In this document: positions 33,568-41,684 of the stretch, one piece after another
Position numbering within the stretch: the first letter of the stretch is position 1
Layout: the number at the start of each line of letters is the position of its first letter
Assembly: GCA_023426125.1 (NCBI GenBank)
Contig: JAFABI010000053.1
Span: forward strand, 1 to 64,000
Direction: 5' to 3'
Length of the DNA: 64,000 nucleotides
Origin: Bacillota bacterium
GTDB taxonomy: Bacteria; Bacillota; Clostridia; Acetivibrionales; DTU013
The notes under the pieces: model-generated
What the model was told of the DNA's origin: nothing
What the model saw: only the letters and a program-made list of their open reading frames with translations
Database searches by the model: none
Translations under genes and position numbers: made by a program

Positions 33568-34716
33568 TTATCTGGCTGTTTCCAGTAAAAAATCCTCTGC
33601 CGCAGTTTCGGTGTCTCCCTCCGGATCCCTGCTGTGAACAACCTGCACGGGTATCTCAATCTTTGCACAGCCGGTATCTTTTATTTCTATGAGGTTGATC
33701 ATCATCTCCGCGGCCTTCCTGCCGATTTCATAAAAATTCTGTTTTACCGAAATGTAGGGTACATTGAACCATTCGGGCACTATCATATTATCAAACCCGG
33801 TGATGCAGAAGTTTCCGGGAAACTTGTACCCCTTATTGAGCAGGGTCTGATACGCTTTGATGATCTGATGGTCGCTTTCAATAAAAATGGCCGTCACATC
33901 CTGCTCAAAAAGTGATTCCAGCCTTTTGACAAGGTACTCGCCCCCGTCGTTTTTATTCAGGGATTTTGCAGAGTAATTGGTGATCACAAAGTCTACGTTG
34001 AAATGGATGCCATGGTCCTTTAGCGCCTTACAATAGGCAGAATAACGGTCTTTCAGCGAGGATGCGTTTTCGATGCGGTTTCTTGTGATAAAAGCAATTC
34101 TCTTATGTCCTTCCCCTATGAGCCTTGACATGACTTCACAGGTCCCCCGGTAATTTTCGGAGGCCACACTGCTGATGGGCAGTGAATCGAACCGTTTGTC
34201 AATGGTAATGATGGGATACTTATCCAGGCACATGGGCTCCAGGATGTCCAGCTCACTGTTGATATTCAATGGGTAATAGATGATTCCGGCTATCCCTTCC
34301 CGGGGCAGCTGGAGCAGATATTCCCTCTCTCTTTTCAGGCTTTCTCCCTTTGTACAGTGAATGGAAAGGTAGTAGCGCCTGGTACTTAAAAAATCGGTGG
34401 CGCCGTTGATATAGTCGAAAAGTTCCTCTCTGTTGCTGTCGTAAGGTATGATCAGGGAAATGATATTGTTGGCCCCTGTTTTGCTGGATCCTGTCGGAAA
34501 AGATACAAAACTGCCCTGGCCTTTTTTGCGGGAAATGACACCTCTTCGCGCCAATTCCTCCATGGCCTTTTTGGTCGTGATTCTGCTGACACTGAACTTT
34601 TGTGCCAGATCGGTCTCTGCCGGCAGCTGATGACCGGGAAGCCATACTTTTTTGTCGATTTTGTCCATGATATACTCTTCCACCTGCTTGTAGAGAGGGA
34701 TATTCGCCTGTGTCAT
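33568..34716 (-). CDS. GntR-type HTH regulator with LacI-like sugar-binding domain
   Basis: A 382-residue regulator of the AraR type. The N-terminal winged helix (1-70) reads IPLYKQVEEYIMDKI, LPAETDLAQKFSVSRIT, TTKKAMEELARRGVISRKKG. The rest is a LacI/periplasmic-binding domain (GIIYYPLN, FITRNRIENASSLKDRYSAY, TGFDNMIVPEWF). It should repress or activate sugar genes in response to an imported oligosaccharide or product. The start at 34716 has AAGAGGTG seven bases ahead; an ATG 31 codons upstream gives non-homologous residues. It is transcribed in the same direction as, and ahead of, the long glycan operon, which it most likely controls. Confidence 0.9.
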   Translation of the reverse strand: MTQANIPLYKQVEEYIMDKIDKKVWLPGHQLPAETDLAQKFSVSRITTKKAMEELARRGVISRKKGQGSFVSFPTGSSKTGANNIISLIIPYDSNREELFDYINGATDFLSTRRYYLSIHCTKGESLKREREYLLQLPREGIAGIIYYPLNINSELDILEPMCLDKYPIITIDKRFDSLPISSVASENYRGTCEVMSRLIGEGHKRIAFITRNRIENASSLKDRYSAYCKALKDHGIHFNVDFVITNYSAKSLNKNDGGEYLVKRLESLFEQDVTAIFIESDHQIIKAYQTLLNKGYKFPGNFCITGFDNMIVPEWFNVPYISVKQNFYEIGRKAAEMMINLIEIKDTGCAKIEIPVQVVHSRDPEGDTETAAEDFLLETAR

Positions 34717-34757
34717 AAGAGCACCTCTTAATCCTTCATGCTTTGACCAACATAACA

Positions 34758-34950
34758 AAAGTATAGTTTCCAGAATTATCATATGATGATCTTGGGCTAA
34801 GTATACCATTTTGAATACAGCAAGTCAATATTTAACAAAAATATATTTTATAAAATTTCACCAAAACCGCATTATACTTTAATATCCTCTCTTCCGTTCG
34901 CATTCCCGCTTTTTTCGTATCAAGTATAACATTTATGTAAAGTATACTTT
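34758..34950. promoter_or_regulatory. Cluster of AAAGTATACTTT-like operator candidates
   Basis: A perfect 12-bp palindrome AAAGTATACTTT lies at 34939-34950. An 11/12 match (AAAGTATAGTTT) lies at 34758-34769 and a 9/12 match (TAAGTATACCAT) at 34798-34809. The nearer site contains TATACT on the minus strand, so a bound repressor would cover a -10 element. A fourth copy stands at the head of the transport operon (33374-33385). This pattern suggests the binding site of the adjacent GntR/LacI regulator. The rest of 34717-35132 has a GCCGGCAC inverted repeat (35003-35063) and no gene. Confidence 0.5.
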
Positions 34951-35072
34951 TCCATTATCATCCAAACAGGAATCTGCCTTTGCACCGCTTCCGTCGTTTT
35001 TCAGCCGGCACGCCTATGGAAAGCTCGATGCACCTTAATGCATGAAGCGAATGTGCCGGCAGCAAAATACTG

Positions 35073-35102
35073 TTGTAATTCCACCGTTTATCGGATTATA
35101 AT
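35073..35102 (+). promoter_or_regulatory. mutY promoter
   Basis: TTGTAA (35073-35078), 18 bases, perfect TATAAT (35097-35102), about 30 bases before the mutY start codon, with GGAG between. Confidence 0.6.
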
Positions 35103-35132
35103 GAAAAGAAATCAAAAAAACTGGAGAAAAAC

Positions 35133-36230
35133 ATGGAAAACACGCCGGACAAGGATAAGAAACAAGCGGCAGCCGGACAACTCGTGAACTGGTATTATGC
35201 AAACCAGCGGGATCTGCCCTGGCGGCATACCAGGGACCCTTATAAAATCTGGATTTCGGAAATCATGCTGCAACAGACGCGGGTGGATACGGTCATCGAC
35301 TATTACCACCGCTTTCTGGAGCGGTTCGGTACGCTCCGGGAGCTGGCCGGCGCGCCGGAGCAGGAAGTGCTGACCGTGTGGAAGGGTCTGGGCTACTATT
35401 CCCGTGCGCGGAATCTCCAGAAAGCAGCGAAGCAGATCGTGGAACACTATGACGGGATTTTTCCCCGGGACTACGAAGCAATCCGGCAGCTGCCGGGCAT
35501 CGGCGACTACACTGCCGGGGCTGTCGTCAGCATTGCCTTTAACCAACCCTATCCCGCTGTAGACGGCAATGTTCTGCGGGTGATTTGCCGTCTGGACGGG
35601 ATCGGAGAAGATATTTCACAGGACCGGACGAAAAAAAGGGTTGCTGCAATCGTCAGCCGAATGATTCCCGAAGGCCGTGCGGGAGAGTTCACTCAGGCGC
35701 TGATGGAGCTGGGCGCACTGGTATGCACTCCTTCTGCACCCCAATGCGGCCGGTGCCCTGTGCAGTCCTTCTGCGCAGCAAGCCGGACCGGGCGGCAAAA
35801 TGAGCTGCCGGTAAAGAAAAAAAAGGAAGCGCCCCGGGAGGTCCTCTGCTGGGTCGCAGTCCTCCGGGAAAACGGGAAAATCCTTATGGAGTACCGGAAA
35901 AGCGAGACCCTTCTGGGTCAGCTGTGGGGACTCCCCATCGTAGAAAAAAGGGACGCCCTCCCCCCCGCAGAGCTGCTGAAGGAAAAATACGGGCTGCAGC
36001 TGGAAAAGCCGAAGAGGCTGGGGACGGCCACCCATGTTTTCTCCCATCAGGTCTGGAAAATGGATGTCTTCGCTTTTGCTTTGCCGGAACCTCAGCCTGA
36101 CGGTGATGTCCTGCATTGGGCGGAAGAAGCCGAACTGGACAGTTACGCCATCCCGACGGCATTCCAGCGGGTCCTGAAGCTTCTGGACCGGGACGGCGGA
36201 TGGGAGCAACTGGAGATTTCCATGGAATAA
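35133..36230 (+). CDS. mutY: A/G-specific adenine DNA glycosylase
   Basis: A 365-residue enzyme that removes adenine mispaired with 8-oxoguanine, preventing G:C to T:A mutation. The catalytic Glu43 lies in SEIMLQQT, the helix-hairpin-helix in LPGIGDYTAGA (120-130), and the active-site Asp144 in VDGNVLRV. The [4Fe-4S] ligands are Cys198, 205, 208 and 214 with the family's C-x6-C-x2-C-x5-C spacing. The C-terminal Nudix-like domain (about 225-350) recognises 8-oxoG and keeps the FSH loop in THVFSHQ. It is full length, transcribed alone, and unrelated in function to the flanking transport clusters. Confidence 0.95.
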   Translation: MENTPDKDKKQAAAGQLVNWYYANQRDLPWRHTRDPYKIWISEIMLQQTRVDTVIDYYHRFLERFGTLRELAGAPEQEVLTVWKGLGYYSRARNLQKAAKQIVEHYDGIFPRDYEAIRQLPGIGDYTAGAVVSIAFNQPYPAVDGNVLRVICRLDGIGEDISQDRTKKRVAAIVSRMIPEGRAGEFTQALMELGALVCTPSAPQCGRCPVQSFCAASRTGRQNELPVKKKKEAPREVLCWVAVLRENGKILMEYRKSETLLGQLWGLPIVEKRDALPPAELLKEKYGLQLEKPKRLGTATHVFSHQVWKMDVFAFALPEPQPDGDVLHWAEEAELDSYAIPTAFQRVLKLLDRDGGWEQLEISME

Positions 36231-36350
36231 CAGGTATTCATTTAAATCGTCGTAATATTAAGAGCTTGAAGCAGATCAAATAACGGCGACGACGCACGTT
36301 GTAAGCATTGGCAATCCAACAGGGCCGCGGAGCGGCCGGGTGGCTCCTTT

Positions 36351-37187
36351 CTAACCTTTTATGCCGGTTAAGGCCACCCCCTGCACAAAATACTTTTGCA
36401 GGCACAGGAAAAAAACAAGTACCGGGAGCAGTGCAACAACACTGGCTGCCATAATCATGCCATATTCGCTGGAATATTGGGCGATAAACATACGCAGGCC
36501 GATCTGGATGGTTTTAAGCTCGGTCCTGGTCAGATAAATCTGGGGGCCGAGAAAATCATTCCAGGTGTTTACAAAGGTAAAAATCGTGAGAGCGGATAAT
36601 GCGGGTTTGGAGAGCGGCAGCATAATACGGGCCCATATGCCGTATTCGCTCATACCGTCGATGCGGGCGGCTTCACACAGCTCATCGGGAATACCCAGAT
36701 AAAACTGGCGCATCAAAAACACGCCGAAGGCCGAGAACGCCTGCAGGCATATGATGGATAGATGGGTATTGTTAAGACCCATGGAACGCATCATGATAAA
36801 CTGGGGAACCATGTAAGCCTGCCACGGCACTGCGATGGTGGCAATATATCCGAGAAACAACACGTTGCGTCCCTTAAAATGAAGCTTGGCAAAGGCATAA
36901 GCCGCAAAACTGGAGGTAAGCAGCTGTAAAAACGTGACAATGACCGAGAGCTTTGCCGTATTCAGTATAAAGATACCCAGCGGTATCTTCTTCCAGATAT
37001 CCTGATAGTTCTGCCATCGGGGATTTTCCGGAATCCACTTCATGGGAAAGGTAAAAACGTCCTTGTTCAGCTTGAGCGAGGAAGACAGCATCCACACGAA
37101 GGGGATGAGCATCGCCAGCACAAGTAAAATCAGTATGAAATAAATAAGAAGCCTTGTGGCCCTGCTTGTTTGTTTTGCTCCTACCAT
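36351..37187 (-). CDS. Carbohydrate ABC permease, MalG-like (CUT1)
   Basis: A 278-residue permease with six helices and EAA motif CEAARIDGMSEYGIWARIML. The end reads CLQKYFVQGVALTGIKG, as in MalG proteins. GGAGGAG precedes the ATG. It is the last gene of a compact importer set (binding protein, MalF-like, MalG-like) transcribed away from a YesM/YesN-type two-component pair. As with the other CUT1 systems here, no ATPase gene is nearby. Solute unknown. Confidence 0.93.
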   Translation of the reverse strand: MVGAKQTSRATRLLIYFILILLVLAMLIPFVWMLSSSLKLNKDVFTFPMKWIPENPRWQNYQDIWKKIPLGIFILNTAKLSVIVTFLQLLTSSFAAYAFAKLHFKGRNVLFLGYIATIAVPWQAYMVPQFIMMRSMGLNNTHLSIICLQAFSAFGVFLMRQFYLGIPDELCEAARIDGMSEYGIWARIMLPLSKPALSALTIFTFVNTWNDFLGPQIYLTRTELKTIQIGLRMFIAQYSSEYGMIMAASVVALLPVLVFFLCLQKYFVQGVALTGIKG

Positions 37188-37203
37188 TGTATTCTCCTCC
37201 TTT

Positions 37204-38142
37204 TTAACCGAATTTCTTTTCGCCGCGGAACTGGATCAGGGTCACGCACAGCACAAGCAGGAACAGCACCATTGCCTGTGCGCTGGCGTATCCGAAATTC
37301 AACGAGCGGAAAGCCGTATTGTAAATCTGGTAGACGAGGACTCTGGTAGCATCGCTGAGCTGGTTGTCTCCGCCTGCAAACAGGTTGATGAAGATGTCAT
37401 ATACCTTGAAGGAGTTGATAACCAGTATGATGGTTACAAAGAAGGTGGTTGGAGCAAGCTGTGGGACGGTCACATTCCGGAACCGCTGCCAGCCGTTGGC
37501 GCCGTCCAGCTCAGAAGCTTCGTAGAGCTCTGCATTTATTCCTTGAAGGCCTGCGAGGTAAATAACCATGTAATACCCCATATTCTTCCACACAGTGAAA
37601 AATATAGCGGTGAACAAGGCCCAGTCCTTGCTGGCACCCCAACCGGGAAGCTGCTCAAAGGGAATACCGGTTATGGCGTTGAGAAGATTGTTGACCGGAC
37701 CCCTGGTGGGACTGAAAAGAAAATTCCATACCGCAGTCACTGCCACCAGGGAGGCTACATAGGGAAAAAAGGAAACGGTGCGGAAGAAGTTGCGCCCGGT
37801 AATTTTCTGATTGAGCAGGATGGAAAGAGCCAGTGCGCACACAATGGTAAGGGGCATGACTCCTGCCGTGTAAATTACGGTATTCAGCAATGCTTTGTGA
37901 AATTGCGTGTTCCGGATCAGCTGCCCGAAATTGTCAAGCCCGGCAAAGGACATGGGATTCGCTCCGTCCCAATTCAGGAATGCCAGGACAAAGGCAAAGA
38001 TAAGGGGTACCAGCGTGAATACGGCAAACCCGATAAAATTGGGTGCGATAAAGCTATAGGCCACCAGGCTCTCCCTGTTCCTTTTCCCGGAAAGTCTGCG
38101 CTTTCCCGGTGGTATTCCTGTGGTTGCTGTGTTGTGAGACAT
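37204..38142 (-). CDS. Carbohydrate ABC permease, MalF-like (CUT1)
   Basis: A 312-residue permease. The first helix is FIAPNFIGFAVFTLVPLIFA, and the EAA motif is YEASELDGANGWQRFRNVTV. It has the extracytoplasmic region and FKVYDIFINLFAGGD-type loop of the family. GGGAGG precedes the ATG. It lies between the binding-protein gene, from which it is separated by an intrinsic terminator, and its MalG-like partner 16 bases downstream. Confidence 0.93.
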   Translation of the reverse strand: MSHNTATTGIPPGKRRLSGKRNRESLVAYSFIAPNFIGFAVFTLVPLIFAFVLAFLNWDGANPMSFAGLDNFGQLIRNTQFHKALLNTVIYTAGVMPLTIVCALALSILLNQKITGRNFFRTVSFFPYVASLVAVTAVWNFLFSPTRGPVNNLLNAITGIPFEQLPGWGASKDWALFTAIFFTVWKNMGYYMVIYLAGLQGINAELYEASELDGANGWQRFRNVTVPQLAPTTFFVTIILVINSFKVYDIFINLFAGGDNQLSDATRVLVYQIYNTAFRSLNFGYASAQAMVLFLLVLCVTLIQFRGEKKFG

Positions 38143-38166
38143 AAATCCTCCCTCCGTATGCTCTGT

Positions 38167-38193
38167 AAAAAAGGACGGGCATATTGCCCGCCC
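38167..38193 (-). terminator. Intrinsic terminator after the binding-protein gene
   Basis: On the minus strand GGCGGGC, AATAT, GCCCGTCC form a stem-loop (38192-38173) followed by six T residues (38172-38167). It lies between the binding lipoprotein gene and the permease genes. A partly read-through terminator here would give more binding protein than permease, a common arrangement in sugar importers. Confidence 0.75.
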
Positions 38194-38211
38194 CCATGAG
38201 CCCTGCTGTTT

Positions 38212-39570
38212 TTAATTCCCGATGATTTCGGCTATCCGTTTGTTTAAATCACTGATGCCCTGGTCAATTGTGACATTCTTCGTCATAATGTTTTCATGGC
38301 CCTCGTTCAACGCCACCTCAATGTCCGAGCCCTTGTCGTGCAACGGCATTTCAAGGTAGGTCTTGTAAGTATAGAGCGCCTCCTTGCTGTTCACATCCGC
38401 AGGGAAGCCTTCCATCGAAGAGATGGCGTTGATTACTTCTTCATTTTTGATGGCGGGAATGGTACCTGTCTTTGCAATAACCGCCGCTCCTTCCGGCCCG
38501 GTCATAAACCGCAGGAAGTCCAGAGCCGCATCCTTTTTAGCCGATTTGGCATTGACGGCAATACCGGTGATGGTGCCAAGGGTCGTACCCGCTTCCACAC
38601 CCTTCGGATGCGGATATTTCACAATTCCCCAGTTGGTTGAGAGAGATTCGCCGGATTTGATCTTATCAATTTGTGTGGCGATAAACCAGGTGCCCATATT
38701 CATCATGGCAACCTGATTGTTGAAGAAAACGCCGGAATAGTGCGTGCTGGAGGTGCGCAGGGTGGCATAATCCTGTACGATGCCATCGTTCTGCAGCTTT
38801 AAAATGCGTTCATAGTAAGGCTTCAGGAAGTCATAGTTGCCGTCCACCACGGTATGCTTGCCGTCAAGAATCCCGAAGAGCGTCACTGCGCTGCGCCAGG
38901 TGTGGTAATGGGCTCCATAGATCTTGCTGGCGCCGCTGCCGCTGGTCAGCTTGCGGGAAAGCTCATCATACTGCTCTATGGTCATGTCGTTGGTGGGGTA
39001 GGCAATACCTGCCTTGTCAAACAGGTCTTTGTTGTAGTAAATAATCCAGAAATCGCTGCGGAACGGAAGCTGGTATATATTGCCGTCTACGGTGAGCTGT
39101 TCCACCGTTCCGCCATAGAGGGAGGTGTCGATTTTCTTCTCGGCGATATAGGTGTTCAGCGGTTCAAGATGCTTTTGCCTGATGAGGTTGGCATAGCCGG
39201 GAATATCCTTTATCGACAGGACGTCAAAGTCGGCGCCGCCGGAAAGCTGGGTGCTGAGCATGGGCATGAAATCCGCTCCGCCCAGGTCCACATATTCAAT
39301 GGTGACATGGGGGTTTACCGCCGTATAGGCCTCGATCAACGCCTTATAGTAGGTAGTGAGATCCCAGTCCCACAGCACCCATTTTATGGTTACCGGCTCA
39401 GCCGGTTTTTGGGAAGGTTCCGTCTGGGAAGCAGGGGATTGGGATGTCTGCCCGGCTGGCGCGGATGCAGCGCCAGACGTCTGTGACGCGCCGGAACTGC
39501 CGCAGCCGGCCAGTATGCCCAGGGAAAACGCCAGGACCATTGCAAGTGCAAAAACCTTCTTTGTGTTCAT
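38212..39570 (-). CDS. Extracellular solute-binding lipoprotein (sugar importer, family 1)
   Basis: A 452-residue lipoprotein. The signal peptide ends in LAGC (Cys23), followed by a Ser/Ala/Gln/Pro linker (25-60) and a maltose-binding-like domain: VTIKWVLWDWDLTTYYKALI, YVDLGGADFMPML, FRSDFWIIYYNKDLFDKAGI and ALDFLRFMTGPEGA. The start at 39570 is fixed by GGGAGGTAAC; the reading frame stays open 45 codons further upstream but those residues are not signal-like. It supplies the permeases encoded downstream. It is divergent from the sensor kinase gene, with shared control likely in the 270-base gap. Confidence 0.92.
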   Translation of the reverse strand: MNTKKVFALAMVLAFSLGILAGCGSSGASQTSGAASAPAGQTSQSPASQTEPSQKPAEPVTIKWVLWDWDLTTYYKALIEAYTAVNPHVTIEYVDLGGADFMPMLSTQLSGGADFDVLSIKDIPGYANLIRQKHLEPLNTYIAEKKIDTSLYGGTVEQLTVDGNIYQLPFRSDFWIIYYNKDLFDKAGIAYPTNDMTIEQYDELSRKLTSGSGASKIYGAHYHTWRSAVTLFGILDGKHTVVDGNYDFLKPYYERILKLQNDGIVQDYATLRTSSTHYSGVFFNNQVAMMNMGTWFIATQIDKIKSGESLSTNWGIVKYPHPKGVEAGTTLGTITGIAVNAKSAKKDAALDFLRFMTGPEGAAVIAKTGTIPAIKNEEVINAISSMEGFPADVNSKEALYTYKTYLEMPLHDKGSDIEVALNEGHENIMTKNVTIDQGISDLNKRIAEIIGN

Positions 39571-39773
39571 TTTGTTACCTCCCGAAATATTTGTTTTCCG
39601 TCTCCCACCCAATGGGGCAGGCTTACATCCAGTGTATTTCACTTTGGGGATATAGTTAATGAAAAATCTTATCCATATTTTAAACGATTCACCTGAATTG
39701 TTCATTACGCATCCGGTATTTAAAAAATCTTAACAATTATTTGCAAAAATTATTTCTTATTCATTATACTACA

Positions 39774-39803
39774 TTGTATAGTTTATTCCTTAGGTGTTAT
39801 AAT
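39774..39803 (+). promoter_or_regulatory. Promoter of the two-component operon in the divergent control region
   Basis: TTGTAT (39774-39779), 18 bases, TATAAT (39798-39803) with an upstream TG (extended -10), about 40 bases ahead of the kinase start. On the minus strand another TATAAT (39768-39763) without a clear -35 could serve the binding-protein gene and would need an activator, consistent with control by the AraC-type regulator. Confidence 0.55.
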
Positions 39804-39842
39804 CTGTATATACCCGGATAGTACAAGCGAGGAGGAAGCTTT

Positions 39843-41684
39843 ATGATAAGGCGGCTTCGCACGGTTAAAAGCCAGATTATCCTTTTGATGGTCTTGTTTG
39901 CAATGCTTGTCACGGCGCTGATATCGGCATTAAGCTATTATTTGATTTATACCTTTCACAGCAGGACAACGGTGCAGTCCACAGAGTTCAATCTGCAGCT
40001 GGTGGCCAATCTGATCGAACAGGATCTGAAGGATTTAACAGCCCTGGCGGTATGGTGCGGAAACAGCAGCCAGATCTCCGATTATTTCAACGCTCCCTAC
40101 GAGGATTTCCGGGCATACAGCACAAGGGCCTACAACAGGTTGTATGAGGAATACACCAATAACAGGGCAAAAAACTATGTGCACAGGCTGATCGTGGTGG
40201 ACGATGAAGTAAAACGTGTTCTTCAGGTCGGTAATTTCGCCAATTATTCTCAACCGGTCAACATTTACAATGTAGGAAGGATAAAGGAAGCGGAACCGGA
40301 GAGTGAAGCAGAATGGCACTCCATTGCATTCGACCCGTTTTATATCCATGAAATGCCGGTCATTCCATTTTTTTGCCCGGTGTACGATCCGCAGTACAAT
40401 ATCCGCATAGGCACCGTTTATCTTTCCGCATCCACCGCAATCATTACCGACAAGCTGAAGGGCTATAACCTTGCCGGAGATTCCAGCTTGATCCTGAACC
40501 TGGGAAACAGCCACTTTCTTATTGAAAGCGGCAGCTTCACGCCGGTACGGCCGGTATATGAAATTATCAGCGAAGGAAGCCCGGGTTACACCGGCAGCAG
40601 TACCTCCGTCGCCAATGCCCGTTTGCCCGGCGGGGAGAAAAGAACCCTTGTGAGTTATCCCGTCCGCAGCGGCATCTCCATTACCCAGGTCCTGTCCAAC
40701 AAGCAGTTTGTCCCGCAGAAGGACGCATGGACGGGGCTGTTGGCCGGCATCTGTGTCCTGATCCTGTCTCTGGCGCTGATCGTCACCTACCTTCTTGACC
40801 GCAGTATCAGCCGGCCCATAGCGCGCTTGCATAAAAAAATCGATTTGATCGCCGAAGGGAATTTTTCCCGGGACGAAAGCCTTGAATCCGACAGTGAATT
40901 AGGCATGATGGGTAAAGGTATCAACCGGCTTTCCCGTGATGTGGTGGCGTTGATGAACAACCGTCTCGCCGCGGAGAAGCATAAAAGGGATTTGGAGTAC
41001 AGGATGCTGCAAAGCCAGATCAACCCCCATTTCCTGTATAATACGCTGAATTCCATCAAATGGATGGCCACCATACAGGGGGCCAATGGCATCGCCGAGG
41101 TGATTACCGCCCTTTCCCGGCTTCTTGAAATGGTGGCCAAGGATATCCGGAAGGTGGTACCCATCAAGGAGGAACTCGACCTTCTTGATGATTATCTCCT
41201 GATCCAGAATTACCGGTACTGCGGGAATATTACCCTGACAAAGCGGATAGAAAACGAAAGCCTGCTCAATGTACCTATCCCGCGCTTTACGCTGCAGCCT
41301 ATTGTGGAGAACGCCATTTTCCATGGTATTGAACCAAAGGGCAAAGGCCATATCCTGCTGAAAATCGAATGCAGAGATGAGAATGTTCTGGTATCCGTCA
41401 CCGACGACGGCATCGGCATGAGCAGCCTCACCATCCGGAAGGTGCTTGACGCCAGGGCGGACAAGGATAGCATGTTCAGCAAGCTGGGGATGCGGAGCGT
41501 GGATGAAAGACTCCGCTATGCTTTTGGCAAGGAATACGGTTTGTTTGTTCAAAGCGAGGAGGGCCGTTATACAACGATAGCCATCCGCCTGCCGCTATAC
41601 GGCGGCGCGGCTCCCGGAGGATGCGCGGAAATGGATTCCGGTATCCCCGCTGTCGGTGGAGGAGGGAGGGAGCAGGTTGATTAA
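39843..41684 (+). CDS. Sensor histidine kinase, YesM-like
   Basis: A 613-residue membrane kinase. There is one helix near residue 15-35, a large extracellular sensor (about 40-295, Cache-like), and a second helix (about 300-320). A HAMP segment (SISRPIARLHKKIDLIAEG) and the His_kinase domain follow, with phospho-acceptor His396 in NPHFLYNTLNSIKWM and an HATPase_c domain with VENAIFHGIE and DDGIGMS. YesM-type kinases sense sugars or binding proteins and phosphorylate a YesN-type regulator, encoded here with an eight-base overlap. GAGGAGG precedes the ATG. It most likely governs the divergent importer. Confidence 0.93.
   Translation: MIRRLRTVKSQIILLMVLFAMLVTALISALSYYLIYTFHSRTTVQSTEFNLQLVANLIEQDLKDLTALAVWCGNSSQISDYFNAPYEDFRAYSTRAYNRLYEEYTNNRAKNYVHRLIVVDDEVKRVLQVGNFANYSQPVNIYNVGRIKEAEPESEAEWHSIAFDPFYIHEMPVIPFFCPVYDPQYNIRIGTVYLSASTAIITDKLKGYNLAGDSSLILNLGNSHFLIESGSFTPVRPVYEIISEGSPGYTGSSTSVANARLPGGEKRTLVSYPVRSGISITQVLSNKQFVPQKDAWTGLLAGICVLILSLALIVTYLLDRSISRPIARLHKKIDLIAEGNFSRDESLESDSELGMMGKGINRLSRDVVALMNNRLAAEKHKRDLEYRMLQSQINPHFLYNTLNSIKWMATIQGANGIAEVITALSRLLEMVAKDIRKVVPIKEELDLLDDYLLIQNYRYCGNITLTKRIENESLLNVPIPRFTLQPIVENAIFHGIEPKGKGHILLKIECRDENVLVSVTDDGIGMSSLTIRKVLDARADKDSMFSKLGMRSVDERLRYAFGKEYGLFVQSEEGRYTTIAIRLPLYGGAAPGGCAEMDSGIPAVGGGGREQVD

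Noticed and set aside
36323..36337. GGCCGC-GGA-GCGGCC stem considered as mutY terminator
   Set aside because: The stem is short and followed by GGGTGGCTCC, not a T-run. Too weak to call.
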